DNA of 52,113 nucleotides from an uncultured Bacteroidales bacterium (GCA_947304185.1 CAMZAM010000017.1:1-52113), one strand, 5' to 3'; positions 24,476-33,470 are shown, counted from the first letter of the stretch. Translations and numbers: made by a program. The notes: generated by a model from the letters alone, not told the origin.

Positions 24476-26494
24476 ATGAATTTCAAACTATCATCGGAGT
24501 TTAAGCCAACGGGCGACCAGCCGCAAGCTATCGAACAGCTGAAAAACGGCATCATGGCAGGGGAGAGATACCAGACTCTGATGGGTGTAACGGGCTCTGG
24601 CAAGACATTCACCATCGCCAATATGCTGGCGGAACTGAATCGTCCAGCACTGGTGTTGAGTCATAACAAGACGTTAGCGGCACAGCTTTACAGCGAATTC
24701 AAGCAGTTTTTCCCGGAAAACAAGGTGGAATATTTCGTTTCATATTACGATTATTATCAGCCGGAAGCGTTTATTCCACAAACGAATACATATATCGAGA
24801 AGGATCTGTCGATAAACGACGAGATCGACAAACTTCGTTTAAGCACTACATCAGCACTTCTCTCAGGTAGACGAGATGTTATCGTAGTCTCTTCAGTATC
24901 ATGCATTTACGGCATCGGAAACCCTGAAGATTTCAGCAAAAACGTAATCAACATTGAGTTGGGACAGAAGATTCGTCGCGACGACCTGCTTTTTAACCTC
25001 TCAAACGCGCTTTATAGTCGTAATGACATAGAGTTTACGCGTGGACGTTTCCGTGTGAAAGGCGACACTGTCGATGTGTTTCCTGCATATTCCGACACGC
25101 CGTACCGCATCATCTTCTGGGATGATGAGATTGAAGAACTCGAGTCGTTCGACCCTATCAACGGCACCAGAATCGAGAGTCTGCAGAACATCACGTTGTT
25201 CCCGGCAAACATCTTCGTAACTTCAAAAGAGAAGATAAAACAGGCTACAGAAGAGATTCTGCTCGACATGTTCAAGCAAGCTGAATATTTCCGTGAGATT
25301 GGGAAATATGAGGACGCAAAACGTCTGGAAGACCGTGTAAATCATGATGTTGAGATGATTCGCGAACTCGGCTATTGCTCGGGCATCGAGAACTACTCAC
25401 GTTATTTCGATGGACGCGCCGCCGGCACGCGCCCGTTCTGTCTTTTGGACTTTTTCCCCGATGACTTCATCACCATCATCGACGAGAGTCACGTCACGGT
25501 GTCGCAGATCCGAGGCATGTATGGAGGCGACCGCTCACGTAAGCAGACATTGGTGGAATACGGCTTCCGGCTGCCGTCGGCGCTCGACAACCGTCCGCTG
25601 AAATTCGATGAGTTTGAAGCACTTACGGGACAGACGATATATGTCAGCGCCACGCCTGGCGACTACGAGATGCAGCAGACACAGGGCGTCTACGTCGAAC
25701 AGCTGATTCGCCCGACAGGACTGCTCGACCCGATAATCGAAGTAAGGCCTTGCACCAACCAAGTCGACGATCTCGTTGATGAGATAGTACGTGTGGTGGG
25801 AAACAAACAACGTGTGCTTGTCACCACCTTGACAAAACGTATGGCCGAGGAGCTCACTCGTTATCTTAATAACCTGAATATCAACACAAGATATATACAT
25901 TCCGATGTCGACACTCTCGACCGTGTGGAGATCATGATGGGTCTCCGTAAAGGCGACTTCGACGTCTTAGTGGGGGTCAATCTTCTTCGTGAGGGCTTGG
26001 ATCTGCCTGAGGTTCAGTTGGTTGCCATCCTCGACGCAGATAAGGAAGGATTCCTGCGATCGGAGCGGTCGCTGACGCAGACCGCTGGTCGCGCCGCCCG
26101 AAATGCGGATAGCAAAGTCATAATGTACGCTGACAAAATCACCGACTCGATGCGCAAGACCATCGACGAGACCCAGAGGCGGCGCGAGAAACAGATGGCG
26201 TACAACATCGCCAACGGAATCGTGCCTAAGACCATCATCAAACCGCTCGACACCGCATGGGGCGAGACCCTCAACAAACAACGTCTGGTGGAATACGAAC
26301 AGGCCGAAGAAGGCGTCAGGGCAGAGGCTGCAGAGAAAGTCGCCATCTACCGATCGCCTAAAGACATCAGAAAAGCTATCCAAGAAGCCAAGAAAGAGAT
26401 GGAAAAGTCCGTCAAGGAACTCGACTTCATGAATGCTGCAAAATACCGCGACATCATCGTCGCCTTAGAAGAGAAACTTAACAAAATCGATTAA
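24476..26494 (+). CDS. uvrB: UvrABC system protein B
   Basis: Damage-verifying helicase-like subunit of nucleotide excision repair. 672 residues from the ATG at 24476, 2 bases after the previous stop; the in-frame TTG at 24470 is less likely. It shows Walker [14 protein letters not shown] (about 36-48), the beta-hairpin block [12 protein letters not shown] used to lock onto [19 protein letters not shown], the helicase motif QTAGRAARN and the C-terminal UVR domain (about 630-665, [20 protein letters not shown]) that contacts UvrC. Full length and complete. Confidence 0.95.
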   Translation: MNFKLSSEFKPTGDQPQAIEQLKNGIMAGERYQTLMGVTGSGKTFTIANMLAELNRPALVLSHNKTLAAQLYSEFKQFFPENKVEYFVSYYDYYQPEAFIPQTNTYIEKDLSINDEIDKLRLSTTSALLSGRRDVIVVSSVSCIYGIGNPEDFSKNVINIELGQKIRRDDLLFNLSNALYSRNDIEFTRGRFRVKGDTVDVFPAYSDTPYRIIFWDDEIEELESFDPINGTRIESLQNITLFPANIFVTSKEKIKQATEEILLDMFKQAEYFREIGKYEDAKRLEDRVNHDVEMIRELGYCSGIENYSRYFDGRAAGTRPFCLLDFFPDDFITIIDESHVTVSQIRGMYGGDRSRKQTLVEYGFRLPSALDNRPLKFDEFEALTGQTIYVSATPGDYEMQQTQGVYVEQLIRPTGLLDPIIEVRPCTNQVDDLVDEIVRVVGNKQRVLVTTLTKRMAEELTRYLNNLNINTRYIHSDVDTLDRVEIMMGLRKGDFDVLVGVNLLREGLDLPEVQLVAILDADKEGFLRSERSLTQTAGRAARNADSKVIMYADKITDSMRKTIDETQRRREKQMAYNIANGIVPKTIIKPLDTAWGETLNKQRLVEYEQAEEGVRAEAAEKVAIYRSPKDIRKAIQEAKKEMEKSVKELDFMNAAKYRDIIVALEEKLNKID

Positions 26495-26496
26495 CA

Positions 26497-27909
26497 ATGA
26501 ATACATTAGCAGTACCGTTTTTCGCAACAGATGCAGTTTGGAACGTCATGTTACAACTGTGTATCATCTCCGTCGGCCTCTTGGCAGGCAACATTGTAAG
26601 AACGAAAATCCCGTTCATGCAGAAGAGTCTCATCCCGTCAGCCCTGATAGGAGGTGCTTTGATATTGATATTCAGATGGATATATTCCGACTTAATCGGC
26701 TGGGAAGACCTCATCGACAAGACCACGATGGAAGTAATCACTTACCACGCCCTCGGCCTTGGATTCGTCGCTCTGGCATTAAAAAACAACAAAGTGGAGT
26801 CGAAATCAAGCACCATGAAGGTGATTGAGACTGGCACGCTGACAGCAAGCACATATATCATCCAAGGCATTGTGGGTCTGTTAGTTACGATCCCGATGTT
26901 CTACTTCGGAAACAAGATTTTCTACGCTGCCGGATTGCTCCTCCCGATGGGATACGGCCAAGGTCCTGGACAGGCTCTGAACTTCGGAACTATTTACATG
27001 GACAGAGCCCTCGAACAAGGCTTCGCTTTCCCAGGTAAAGACTTCGGATTGTCAATAGCCGCTATGGGTTTCATCATCGGCTGCGTTGTCGGCGTGGTAT
27101 ATCTTAACATCTTAAAGAGAAAAGGTAAGATCAAAATCTCAGAGATACAAGAGAAGCAGAAAAACAAACTCAGCGACTACGAAGGCGACAACGAAATCCC
27201 TGATACTGAATCAGTTGACAAGCTCTCAATCCAGATTTGTCTGGTACTGTTCACCTACCTTATGGTGTATCTCTTCAATCACTTCCTGCAGACGTTGGAT
27301 CTCGGCACATTCGGTGAGAAGACCCTGATGCCGCTGATGTGGGGCTTCAACTTCCTGCTCGGCACATTGTTCGGCATCATGATTAAAGGCATCATCAAAG
27401 TTTTGAGAAAGAGACAGATCATGAAGCGCGAATACATCAACAACTACCTTTTGAACCGCATCAGCGGATTATTCTTCGACATCATGATTGTAGCAGGCAC
27501 TGCAGCCATCAACTTCAGCGAATTCAAGGGGTTTGCGTTGCCCTACATCCTCGTTTGCACCCTCGGAGCCATCGCCACGTTCTGGTTTGTGTTGAAAGTC
27601 TGTAAGCACCTTTATCCGAACTACACCTACGAAGGCTTCTTCAGCATGTTCGGCATGCTCACCGGCACCGCTTCCAACGGCATGATCCTCCTTCGTGAAA
27701 TCGACCCTAAATTCGAGACACCTGCCGCAAATAACCTTGTTTTACAGTCACTTCCAGCGGTCGCCTTGGGATTCCCAGTGCTGCTTTTGGTAAGCTACGC
27801 CCCACAAGGCTTCACCCAAGCACTTATCACCCTCGGAATCCTGATTGTCGTTTTCATAATCTTCAATTTATTCATGTTCAGGAAGAAAATCTTTCGAAAG
27901 AAAGAATAA
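26497..27909 (+). CDS. Sodium/glutamate symporter, GltS-like (ESS family)
   Basis: Inner-membrane transporter of 470 residues with about 11-12 hydrophobic segments in two inverted halves (about 17-210 and 245-455), joined by a charged cytoplasmic linker (KRKGKIKISEIQEKQKNKL). Each half has a Gly-rich re-entrant loop: GYGQGPGQALNFG in the first and FGMLTGTASNGMILLREID in the second, the ESS family hallmark. It should import glutamate or a related amino acid with Na+. The start is 2 bases after uvrB. The downstream butyrate operon has its own promoter. Confidence 0.85.
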   Translation: MNTLAVPFFATDAVWNVMLQLCIISVGLLAGNIVRTKIPFMQKSLIPSALIGGALILIFRWIYSDLIGWEDLIDKTTMEVITYHALGLGFVALALKNNKVESKSSTMKVIETGTLTASTYIIQGIVGLLVTIPMFYFGNKIFYAAGLLLPMGYGQGPGQALNFGTIYMDRALEQGFAFPGKDFGLSIAAMGFIIGCVVGVVYLNILKRKGKIKISEIQEKQKNKLSDYEGDNEIPDTESVDKLSIQICLVLFTYLMVYLFNHFLQTLDLGTFGEKTLMPLMWGFNFLLGTLFGIMIKGIIKVLRKRQIMKREYINNYLLNRISGLFFDIMIVAGTAAINFSEFKGFALPYILVCTLGAIATFWFVLKVCKHLYPNYTYEGFFSMFGMLTGTASNGMILLREIDPKFETPAANNLVLQSLPAVALGFPVLLLVSYAPQGFTQALITLGILIVVFIIFNLFMFRKKIFRKKE

Positions 27910-27920
27910 CAACTAGAGAT

Positions 27921-27989
27921 TTTTAATGTCATTCGCAGAATTACGACTTACCGCAGGGTACTGAGAGTAATTCGAGAATGGCATTAAAA
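27921..27989. repeat. CGACYTACC hairpin repeat, copy D (complete)
   Basis: Outer arms TTTTAATGTCATTC (27921-27934) and GAATGGCATTAAAA (27976-27989) pair with one G-U. Inner arms are GAATTAC (27938-27944) and GTAATTC (27967-27973), again compensated relative to copy B. The core is CGACTTACCGCAGGGTACTG. It lies between the GltS-like gene and the kamE promoter. Confidence 0.85.
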
Positions 27990-28026
27990 TTTCATAAATT
28001 TTTGTTTTTTATTTAAAAAAATATAT

Positions 28027-28034
28027 TATATTTG
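28027..28034 (+). promoter_or_regulatory. -7 promoter element for the kamE operon
   Basis: TATATTTG followed by CAG. A TTTG at 28001-28004 lies 22 bases upstream as a possible -33 element, in very A/T-rich DNA. Confidence 0.6.
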
Positions 28035-28036
28035 CA

Positions 28037-28075
28037 GACATGATAAAGGTGTAAAAGTCTTTGTCATGTCTTTTT
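28037..28075 (+). promoter_or_regulatory. Terminator-like hairpin in the kamE leader
   Basis: Arms GACATGATAAAG (28037-28048) and CTTTGTCATGTC (28059-28070) pair over 12 positions with one G-U, followed by TTTTT (28071-28075). It begins at or next to the predicted transcription start and ends 36 bases before the kamE ATG. It could be an attenuator or a 5'-stabilising hairpin. Confidence 0.6.
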
Positions 28076-28111
28076 GCGTAATTTATTGAAAGAGAATAAT
28101 TTATATTATAT

Positions 28112-28900
28112 ATGAGCGAAGGATTATATTCAATGGAAGCTAAGGATTTCGACAAAACCTTAGACTTAACCAAAATCAAGCCTTATGGCGACACCATGAA
28201 CGACGGTAAGACCCAGCTGAGTTTCACATTGCCGGTCCCATGCGGCGCAGAAGCTGTCGAGGCTGCAAAACAACTCCTCAAGACTATGGGTTTCGAGAAT
28301 CCTATCGTGGTGTACTACAAAGAGTTAACCCCTGGATTCACATTCTTTAACTGCTACGGAAGCTGCACTCACACTGTGAACTACAGCACAATATACGTTC
28401 CGAAGGTCGAATCGAACACCATGGACATGTACGAGACTGATCAGTACATCAAGGAAAACATCGGCCGTAAGATTGTTATCGTTGGCGCAAGTACAGGTAC
28501 CGACGCTCACACCGTGGGTATCGACGCTATCATGAACATGAAGGGTTACGCCGGTCACTACGGACTTGAGCGTTACGAGATGATTGAGGCTTACAACCTC
28601 GGCTCGCAGGTTCCGAATGAGGAGTTCATCGCAAAAGGCATTGAGCTTCACGCTGATGCGTTGCTCGTCTCACAGACTGTTACACAGAAAGACGTTCATA
28701 TCAAGAATATGACCAACTTCATCGAGTTGATGGAGGCTGAAGGCTTACGCGACAAGATGATCTGCTGCTGCGGTGGTGCCCGTATCTCACATGAGCTCGC
28801 CAAAGAACTCGGTTTCGACGCTGGCTTCGGAATGAACACCTACGCCGACGACGTGGCATCATTCGTGGTTCAGGAGATGGTCAAACGTGGAATGAAATAG
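28112..28900 (+). CDS. kamE: D-lysine 5,6-aminomutase beta subunit
   Basis: Cobalamin- and PLP-binding subunit of the enzyme that moves the terminal amino group of D-lysine or L-beta-lysine from carbon 6 to carbon 5 in lysine fermentation. The 262 residues match the family closely. The N-terminal dimerisation part (LDLTKIKPYGDTMNDGKTQL) precedes the B12-binding fold with GASTGTDAHTVGID; His133 is the expected lower cobalt ligand. Lys144 (NMKGYAG) is the expected PLP Schiff-base lysine, and both fall on the residue numbers known from the clostridial enzyme. The alpha subunit KamD, needed for activity and normally adjacent, is not in this window. The stop TAG opens a heptamer array. Confidence 0.95.
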   Translation: MSEGLYSMEAKDFDKTLDLTKIKPYGDTMNDGKTQLSFTLPVPCGAEAVEAAKQLLKTMGFENPIVVYYKELTPGFTFFNCYGSCTHTVNYSTIYVPKVESNTMDMYETDQYIKENIGRKIVIVGASTGTDAHTVGIDAIMNMKGYAGHYGLERYEMIEAYNLGSQVPNEEFIAKGIELHADALLVSQTVTQKDVHIKNMTNFIELMEAEGLRDKMICCCGGARISHELAKELGFDAGFGMNTYADDVASFVVQEMVKRGMK

Positions 28901-28929
28901 CCATTAGCTATTAGCCGTTAGCCATTAGT
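28898..28929 (+). repeat. TTAGCCA heptamer array at the kamE stop codon
   Basis: The kamE TAG lies in a first unit (ATAGCCA), followed by TTAGCTA, TTAGCCG, TTAGCCA and TTAGTCG with exact 7-base period. It then joins a half copy of the CGTCATTTCGA repeat. Confidence 0.7.
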
Positions 28930-28969
28930 CGTCATTTCGACCGAAGCGAAGCGGAGTGGAGAAATCTCA
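28930..28969. repeat. CGTCATTTCGA repeat, half copy
   Basis: CGTCATTTCGA (28930-28940) through GAGAAATCTCA (28959-28969) correspond to the left half of the element at 2119-2223. The right half is missing. Confidence 0.8.
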
Positions 28970-29013
28970 AACAAAAAAAGGAAATTACAATAACAATTAA
29001 AATATTTCAGAAT

Positions 29014-29673
29014 ATGGATAAAAACGAAATGAGAGAAGTTATCGCCAAGAGAGCAGCAAAGGAGCTGCATGACGGCGATGTAGTGAACCTTGGTATCGGT
29101 ATCCCAACATTGATCCCTAACTACCTTCCAAAAGGCGTGTCAGTGACACTGCAGACTGAGAACGGCGCAATGGGCATGGGCCCGACACCTGAAGAAGGCA
29201 AGGAAGACAAGAACCTCATCAACGCTGGCGGCGGTTTCATCACCTTGACACCAGGCGCTTGCACATTCGACTCAGCAACATCATTCGCAATCATCCGTGG
29301 CGGCCACGTCAACGTGTCATTCCTCGGCGCATTGCAGGTCGATGAGAAGGGCAACCTCGCCAACTGGATCATTCCTGGCAAGATGGCTCCTGGCATGGGC
29401 GGCGCAATGGACCTCGTGGTCGGTGCAAAACGCGTTATCCTCACCATGGAACACACTCAGAAAGGTGCTCCTAAGATCTTGAAGGAATGCACACTGCCTC
29501 TCACAGCAGCAGGTCAGGTCAACATGATCATCACCGAGATGGGTGTGATGGAGATTACAAAAGAAGGCATCGTCCTCACAGAGATCCATCCTGAGTTCAC
29601 CGTCGAGCAGGTGCAGGAAGCAACAGAGGCTAAGCTCATCATCAGCCCTAACCTCAAATCAATGGTCGACTAA
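29014..29673 (+). CDS. atoA: CoA-transferase beta subunit (acetate/butyrate-acetoacetate type)
   Basis: Beta subunit of a family I CoA transferase that moves CoA between acyl-CoA and acetoacetate, acetate or butyrate. The 219 residues show [19 protein letters not shown] near the N-terminus and [10 protein letters not shown] at about residues 49-58; the Glu of ENG is the catalytic residue that forms the thioester. [17 protein letters not shown] and [15 protein letters not shown] are further hallmarks. The alpha subunit (AtoD) is missing from the neighbourhood, although the active enzyme is alpha/beta. Repeats of one family flank the gene on both sides. Exact substrate pair not determined. Confidence 0.88.
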   Translation: MDKNEMREVIAKRAAKELHDGDVVNLGIGIPTLIPNYLPKGVSVTLQTENGAMGMGPTPEEGKEDKNLINAGGGFITLTPGACTFDSATSFAIIRGGHVNVSFLGALQVDEKGNLANWIIPGKMAPGMGGAMDLVVGAKRVILTMEHTQKGAPKILKECTLPLTAAGQVNMIITEMGVMEITKEGIVLTEIHPEFTVEQVQEATEAKLIISPNLKSMVD

Positions 29674-29681
29674 CACTCACT

Positions 29682-29804
29682 CGTCATTTCGAGTGGAGCG
29701 TAGCGGAATCGAGACCTGAGCTTGCGAAAGCATTCACCTTGGTGAATAAATCTCCTGCAATTTTAATGAGATTTCTCCACTCCCTTCGGTCGGTCGAAAT
29801 GACG
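29682..29804. repeat. CGTCATTTCGA repeat, full copy interrupted by a small palindrome-bearing insert
   Basis: Outer arms CGTCATTTCGA (29682-29692) and TCGAAATGACG (29794-29804) pair. The inner GAGAAATCTC seen in other copies is split by about 35 bases (near 29715-29747) that include ATTCACC TT GGTGAAT (29732-29747). The right-hand GAGATTTCTC is intact. Confidence 0.8.
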
Positions 29805-29818
29805 GAAAGAATAGAATT

Positions 29819-30601
29819 ATGGAATATCAATATTTAAAAAGCGAAGTCAGAGAAGACGGCATCACCATCATGACGGTGTCGGCTCCTAAGTCGTTAAATG
29901 CACTGAATTCGACGGTCTTAAGAGAAATCGACGACTTCGTCAGCAACCTCGACACCAAGAAGACCCGCGTCCTCATCATCACTGGTGACGGCGAGAAATC
30001 GTTCGTGGCTGGCGCAGATATCTCCGAGATGGTGCATCTCTACGAGAAAGAAGGCTATGAGTTCAGTAAACTCGGCGCCATCGCTTTCCGTAAGATTGAG
30101 CTGCTCCCGATTCCGGTCATCGCTGCCGTCAACGGTTTCTGCCTCGGCGGCGGATGCGAGCTGGCAATGGCATGCGACTTCCGTTATGCCTCAAGCAACG
30201 CCAAGTTCGGTCAGCCTGAGGTGGGACTGGGCATAACACCTGGTTTCAGCGGCACATACCGTCTGGCAAAGCTCGTCGGACAAGGCTACGCCAAGGAGAT
30301 GATATACACAGGCAAGGCTATCCGTGCCGACGAAGCACTGCGCATCGGCTTGGTGAACGCCGTGTTTGCTCCGGAAGAGCTCATGGAAAGAGTCATCGAG
30401 ACAGCACAGAAGATAGTAGCCAACGCACCTTTAGCTATCAAATATGCTAAAGAATGCATCAACGAGAGCTACGACATGGTTGCTGCCGACGCCATCGAAC
30501 TGGAGAACCGCAACTTCGGAAAATGCTTCGCCACAGAAGACCAGAAAGCGGGTATGACAGCGTTTTTAAATAAGGAAAAACCGATTTTCCAAGGAAAATA
30601 G
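29819..30601 (+). CDS. crt: Enoyl-CoA hydratase/crotonase
   Basis: Interconverts crotonyl-CoA and 3-hydroxybutyryl-CoA. The 260 residues form a complete crotonase: FVAGADISEM (first oxyanion-hole region, about 62-71), NGFCLGGGCELAMACD (about 105-120, with the first catalytic Glu) and GQPEVGLGITPGFSGT (about 131-146, with the second catalytic Glu). Both Glu residues of true hydratases are present. In most relatives the last motif reads FGGT; here it is FSGT. It is the first butyrate-pathway enzyme in the operon. The stop TAG is followed at once by a heptamer array. Confidence 0.92.
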   Translation: MEYQYLKSEVREDGITIMTVSAPKSLNALNSTVLREIDDFVSNLDTKKTRVLIITGDGEKSFVAGADISEMVHLYEKEGYEFSKLGAIAFRKIELLPIPVIAAVNGFCLGGGCELAMACDFRYASSNAKFGQPEVGLGITPGFSGTYRLAKLVGQGYAKEMIYTGKAIRADEALRIGLVNAVFAPEELMERVIETAQKIVANAPLAIKYAKECINESYDMVAADAIELENRNFGKCFATEDQKAGMTAFLNKEKPIFQGK

Positions 30602-30632
30602 TTAAAAGTTAAAAGAGTAAAGTTAAAAGAAT
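30599..30632 (+). repeat. Heptamer array at the crt stop codon
   Basis: TAG, then TTAAAAG, TTAAAAG, AGTAAAG, TTAAAAG. It fills most of the 47-base gap before the next gene. Confidence 0.7.
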
Positions 30633-30648
30633 TATAAAATACGTCATT

Positions 30649-31485
30649 ATGAAAGTATACGTTATCGGAACAGGAACCATGGCAAAAGGCATCGTGAAGG
30701 CTTTCGCAGCTAAGATGCCAGTCGTCATGAAGAGCAGAACTCAGGCCAGCATTGACAAGGCTATGGGTTCAATTGCAAAAGGTTACGCCAAACTCGTCGA
30801 GAAAGGCAAGATGACCCAGGACGATGTTGACGCACTGTTGAAGAACATCACTACAACAACAGATTACGCTACATTTAAAGACGCTGACCTCGTCATCGAG
30901 GCTGCTGTCGAAGAGATGCAGCTGAAGAAAGAAGTCTTCATGGAGCTTGACAAGATCTGCAAGCCAGAAGCTATCTTCGCAACCAACTCATCATCATTGT
31001 CAATCACCGAAATCGCTGCCTGCACAACACGTCCAGCACAGTTCATCGGCATGCACTTCTTCAACCCAGCCGACAGAATGGCATTGGTGGAAGTCATCAA
31101 GGGACAGCTCACAAGCGACGAGGTGACAAAATGCATCGTTGAGCTCGCCACATCAATCGGCAAACAGCCGGTAGAGGTGAAAGAAGCCCCAGGTTTCGTC
31201 GTCAACCGCATACTCATCCCTATGATCAACGAGGCAGTCGGTATCTTGGCCGACGGTATCGCATCAGCAGAGGACATCGACAAGTGCATGATGCTTGGCG
31301 CTAACCATCCAATGGGACCTCTCGCATTGGCCGACCTCATCGGAAACGATGTTAACCTCGCCATCATGGAGGTGCTTTACAATGAGTTCGGCGATCCGAA
31401 ATACCGCCCACATCCACTTTTGAGAAAGATGGTGCGCGCCGGTTTGCTCGGTCGTAAGACAGGTGAAGGATTCTACAAATACTAG
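30649..31485 (+). CDS. hbd: 3-hydroxybutyryl-CoA dehydrogenase
   Basis: Reduces acetoacetyl-CoA to 3-hydroxybutyryl-CoA. 278 residues. The Rossmann domain starts [13 protein letters not shown], where the usual GxGxMG has Ala for the last Gly. At the end of beta strand 2 the usual Asp that binds the NAD ribose is replaced by a KSR motif (residues 27-29), which suggests NADP(H) use. The catalytic region is standard: [30 protein letters not shown] (catalytic His), [18 protein letters not shown] and [14 protein letters not shown]. The C-terminal [11 protein letters not shown] is normal. The preceding loop is one residue short relative to clostridial Hbd. Confidence 0.92.
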   Translation: MKVYVIGTGTMAKGIVKAFAAKMPVVMKSRTQASIDKAMGSIAKGYAKLVEKGKMTQDDVDALLKNITTTTDYATFKDADLVIEAAVEEMQLKKEVFMELDKICKPEAIFATNSSSLSITEIAACTTRPAQFIGMHFFNPADRMALVEVIKGQLTSDEVTKCIVELATSIGKQPVEVKEAPGFVVNRILIPMINEAVGILADGIASAEDIDKCMMLGANHPMGPLALADLIGNDVNLAIMEVLYNEFGDPKYRPHPLLRKMVRAGLLGRKTGEGFYKY

Positions 31486-31524
31486 GATTTAAGAAAATAT
31501 TAATTGAAATAACATATCTAAAAC

Positions 31525-32664
31525 ATGGATTTTAGCTATTCAAAGACAGAAGAATTGTTCTTGCAGATGATCAGATCGTTTGCAGAGAACGAGGTCAAGC
31601 CTTTGGCAGCCGAAGTTGACGAGACAGAACGTTTCCCTATGGAGACCGTCAAGAAGATGGCGAAATTAGGTTTGATGGGCATCCCGGTACCGCGTCAGTA
31701 TGGCGGAGCCGGCGGATCAGTGCAGATGTACATCATGGCTGTTGAAGAGCTCTCAAGAGTGTGCGCCACCACAGGCGTTATCCTCTCAGCTCACACATCA
31801 TTGTGCATGGCACCTATCCTCGAAAACGGAACAGAGGAACAGAAGATGAAATATTTGCCGAAGCTCGCTTCAGGCGAATGGATCGGCGCTTTCGGTCTCA
31901 CCGAGCCTAACGCCGGTACCGACGCCGCCATGCAGCAGACAATGGCTGTCGACGCTGGCGACAAATACATCCTCAACGGAACGAAGATCTTCATCACCAA
32001 CGCTGCTTATGCCGACGTGTTCATCGTCATGGCGATGACCGACAAGAGCAAAGGCACCAAGGGCATCTCAGCATTCATCGTTGAGAAAGGCTTCAAGGGC
32101 TTCAGCATCGGTAAGAAAGAGTTGAAGATGGGTATCCGCGGCTCAGCGACATGCGAGCTTATATTCGAAAACTGCGAAGTGCCGAAGGAAAACCTCCTCG
32201 GACCTCTCGGAAAGGGATTCAACATCGCTATGAAGACCCTCGACGGCGGCCGTATCGGTATCGCTTCACAGGCTCTCGGCATAGCTCAAGGTGCTATGGA
32301 TGAGACAGTGAAATACACCAAGGAACGTAAACAGTTCGGTAAGGCTATCGCACAGTTCCAGAACACACAGTTCCAGATGGCCGACCTCAAGACAAAGGTC
32401 GAGGCAGCTCGTTTGCTCGTCAGAAGCGCAGCATGGAAGAAAGACAAAGGTCTCCCATACTCAGCAGACGCAGCAATGGCAAAACTCTTCGCAGCTGAGA
32501 CAGCAATGGAAGTGACTACAAAGGCAGTCCAGTTCCACGGCGGCTACGGCTACACACGTGAATATCCGGTCGAGCGCATGATGCGTGACGCCAAGATTAC
32601 CGAGATCTACGAAGGTACATCAGAGGTTCAGAGAATGGTTATCGCCGGTCATTTATTTAAATAG
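31525..32664 (+). CDS. bcd: Butyryl-CoA dehydrogenase (short-chain acyl-CoA dehydrogenase)
   Basis: FAD enzyme that reduces crotonyl-CoA to butyryl-CoA. 379 residues, normal length. The acyl-CoA dehydrogenase hallmarks are in order: GIPVPRQYGGAGGS, GAFGLTEPNAGTDA (about 120-133), FITNAAYADVFIVMA, GIRGSATCELIFENCEVP and the C-terminal QFHGGYGYTREYPVERMMRD. EIYEGTSEVQRMVIAG near the end holds the catalytic Glu. It is directly followed by etfB and etfA, the arrangement of the electron-bifurcating Bcd/Etf complex, which couples NADH oxidation to ferredoxin reduction. Confidence 0.93.
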   Translation: MDFSYSKTEELFLQMIRSFAENEVKPLAAEVDETERFPMETVKKMAKLGLMGIPVPRQYGGAGGSVQMYIMAVEELSRVCATTGVILSAHTSLCMAPILENGTEEQKMKYLPKLASGEWIGAFGLTEPNAGTDAAMQQTMAVDAGDKYILNGTKIFITNAAYADVFIVMAMTDKSKGTKGISAFIVEKGFKGFSIGKKELKMGIRGSATCELIFENCEVPKENLLGPLGKGFNIAMKTLDGGRIGIASQALGIAQGAMDETVKYTKERKQFGKAIAQFQNTQFQMADLKTKVEAARLLVRSAAWKKDKGLPYSADAAMAKLFAAETAMEVTTKAVQFHGGYGYTREYPVERMMRDAKITEIYEGTSEVQRMVIAGHLFK

Positions 32665-32676
32665 GAGGGAAGGATT

Positions 32677-33459
32677 ATGAATATTATAGTTTGTATTAAG
32701 CAAGTACCTGATACTACCGAAATCAAAATCGATCCGGTAAAGAATACTCTTATCCGTGAAGGCGTTCCGAGCATCATGAACCCAGACGACAAGGGCGGTC
32801 TCGAACTCGCACTCCAGATGAAAGACAAATACGGCGCTAACGTCACAGTTATCACCATGGGACCTCCACAAGCCGACCTCATCCTGAGAGAAGCTTTCGC
32901 TATGGGCGTTGACAGAGCTATCTTATTGAGCGACAGAAAGTTCGCTGGTGCTGATACTCTCGCAACATCATACGCATTGGCAGGCGCCATCAAGACTTTG
33001 GACTATGATCTCATCATCGCTGGCCGTCAGGCTATCGACGGTGACACAGCACAGGTCGGTCCTGAGATGGCTGAACACCTCGGCCTTCCACAGGTTTCAT
33101 ACGTCATCGACGCTGAACGCGAAAAGAACGGCAACTTCATCGTGAAGAAAGAAAACGAAGACAGCGTGCAGACTCTCGAAGTCGAAGGCAAGTGCGTCCT
33201 CACAGTGTTGGCATCAGCATTCGAGGCACGTTACATGACAGTAGCCGGCATCGTCGACGCTTACGATAAGGAAGTTGAAGTTTGGGGCGCCGACAAACTC
33301 GATGTCGACGAGAACAAACTCGGTCTGAAAGGCTCACCGACAAAGGTGTGGCAGTCATTCCCGAAGCAGCTTAAGGCACCGGGTGAGGTGTTCGAAGTGA
33401 GCGAGGAAGAAGCAGTCGAAATCATTGTTAAGAAACTTAAAGAGAAACATTTAATCTAA
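32677..33459 (+). CDS. etfB: Electron transfer flavoprotein beta subunit
   Basis: Carries electrons to Bcd. 260 residues; MNIIVCIKQVPDTTEIKIDP at the start, GGLELALQMKDKYGANVTVI, RAILLSDRKFAGADTLATSY and AGRQAIDGDTAQVGPEMAEH are close to the clostridial butyrate-pathway EtfB. That resemblance supports, but does not prove, the bifurcating type, in which this subunit holds the bifurcating FAD with EtfA. The gene starts 12 bases after bcd behind an AGGAGGGAAGG ribosome binding site and is followed by etfA after 11 bases. Confidence 0.93.
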   Translation: MNIIVCIKQVPDTTEIKIDPVKNTLIREGVPSIMNPDDKGGLELALQMKDKYGANVTVITMGPPQADLILREAFAMGVDRAILLSDRKFAGADTLATSYALAGAIKTLDYDLIIAGRQAIDGDTAQVGPEMAEHLGLPQVSYVIDAEREKNGNFIVKKENEDSVQTLEVEGKCVLTVLASAFEARYMTVAGIVDAYDKEVEVWGADKLDVDENKLGLKGSPTKVWQSFPKQLKAPGEVFEVSEEEAVEIIVKKLKEKHLI

Positions 33460-33470
33460 AAGTAAAAGTT

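Noticed and set aside
28898..28929. Degenerate tRNA or small RNA after kamE
   Set aside because: The sequence is fully explained by TTAGCCA-type heptamers and shows no cloverleaf or stable stem.
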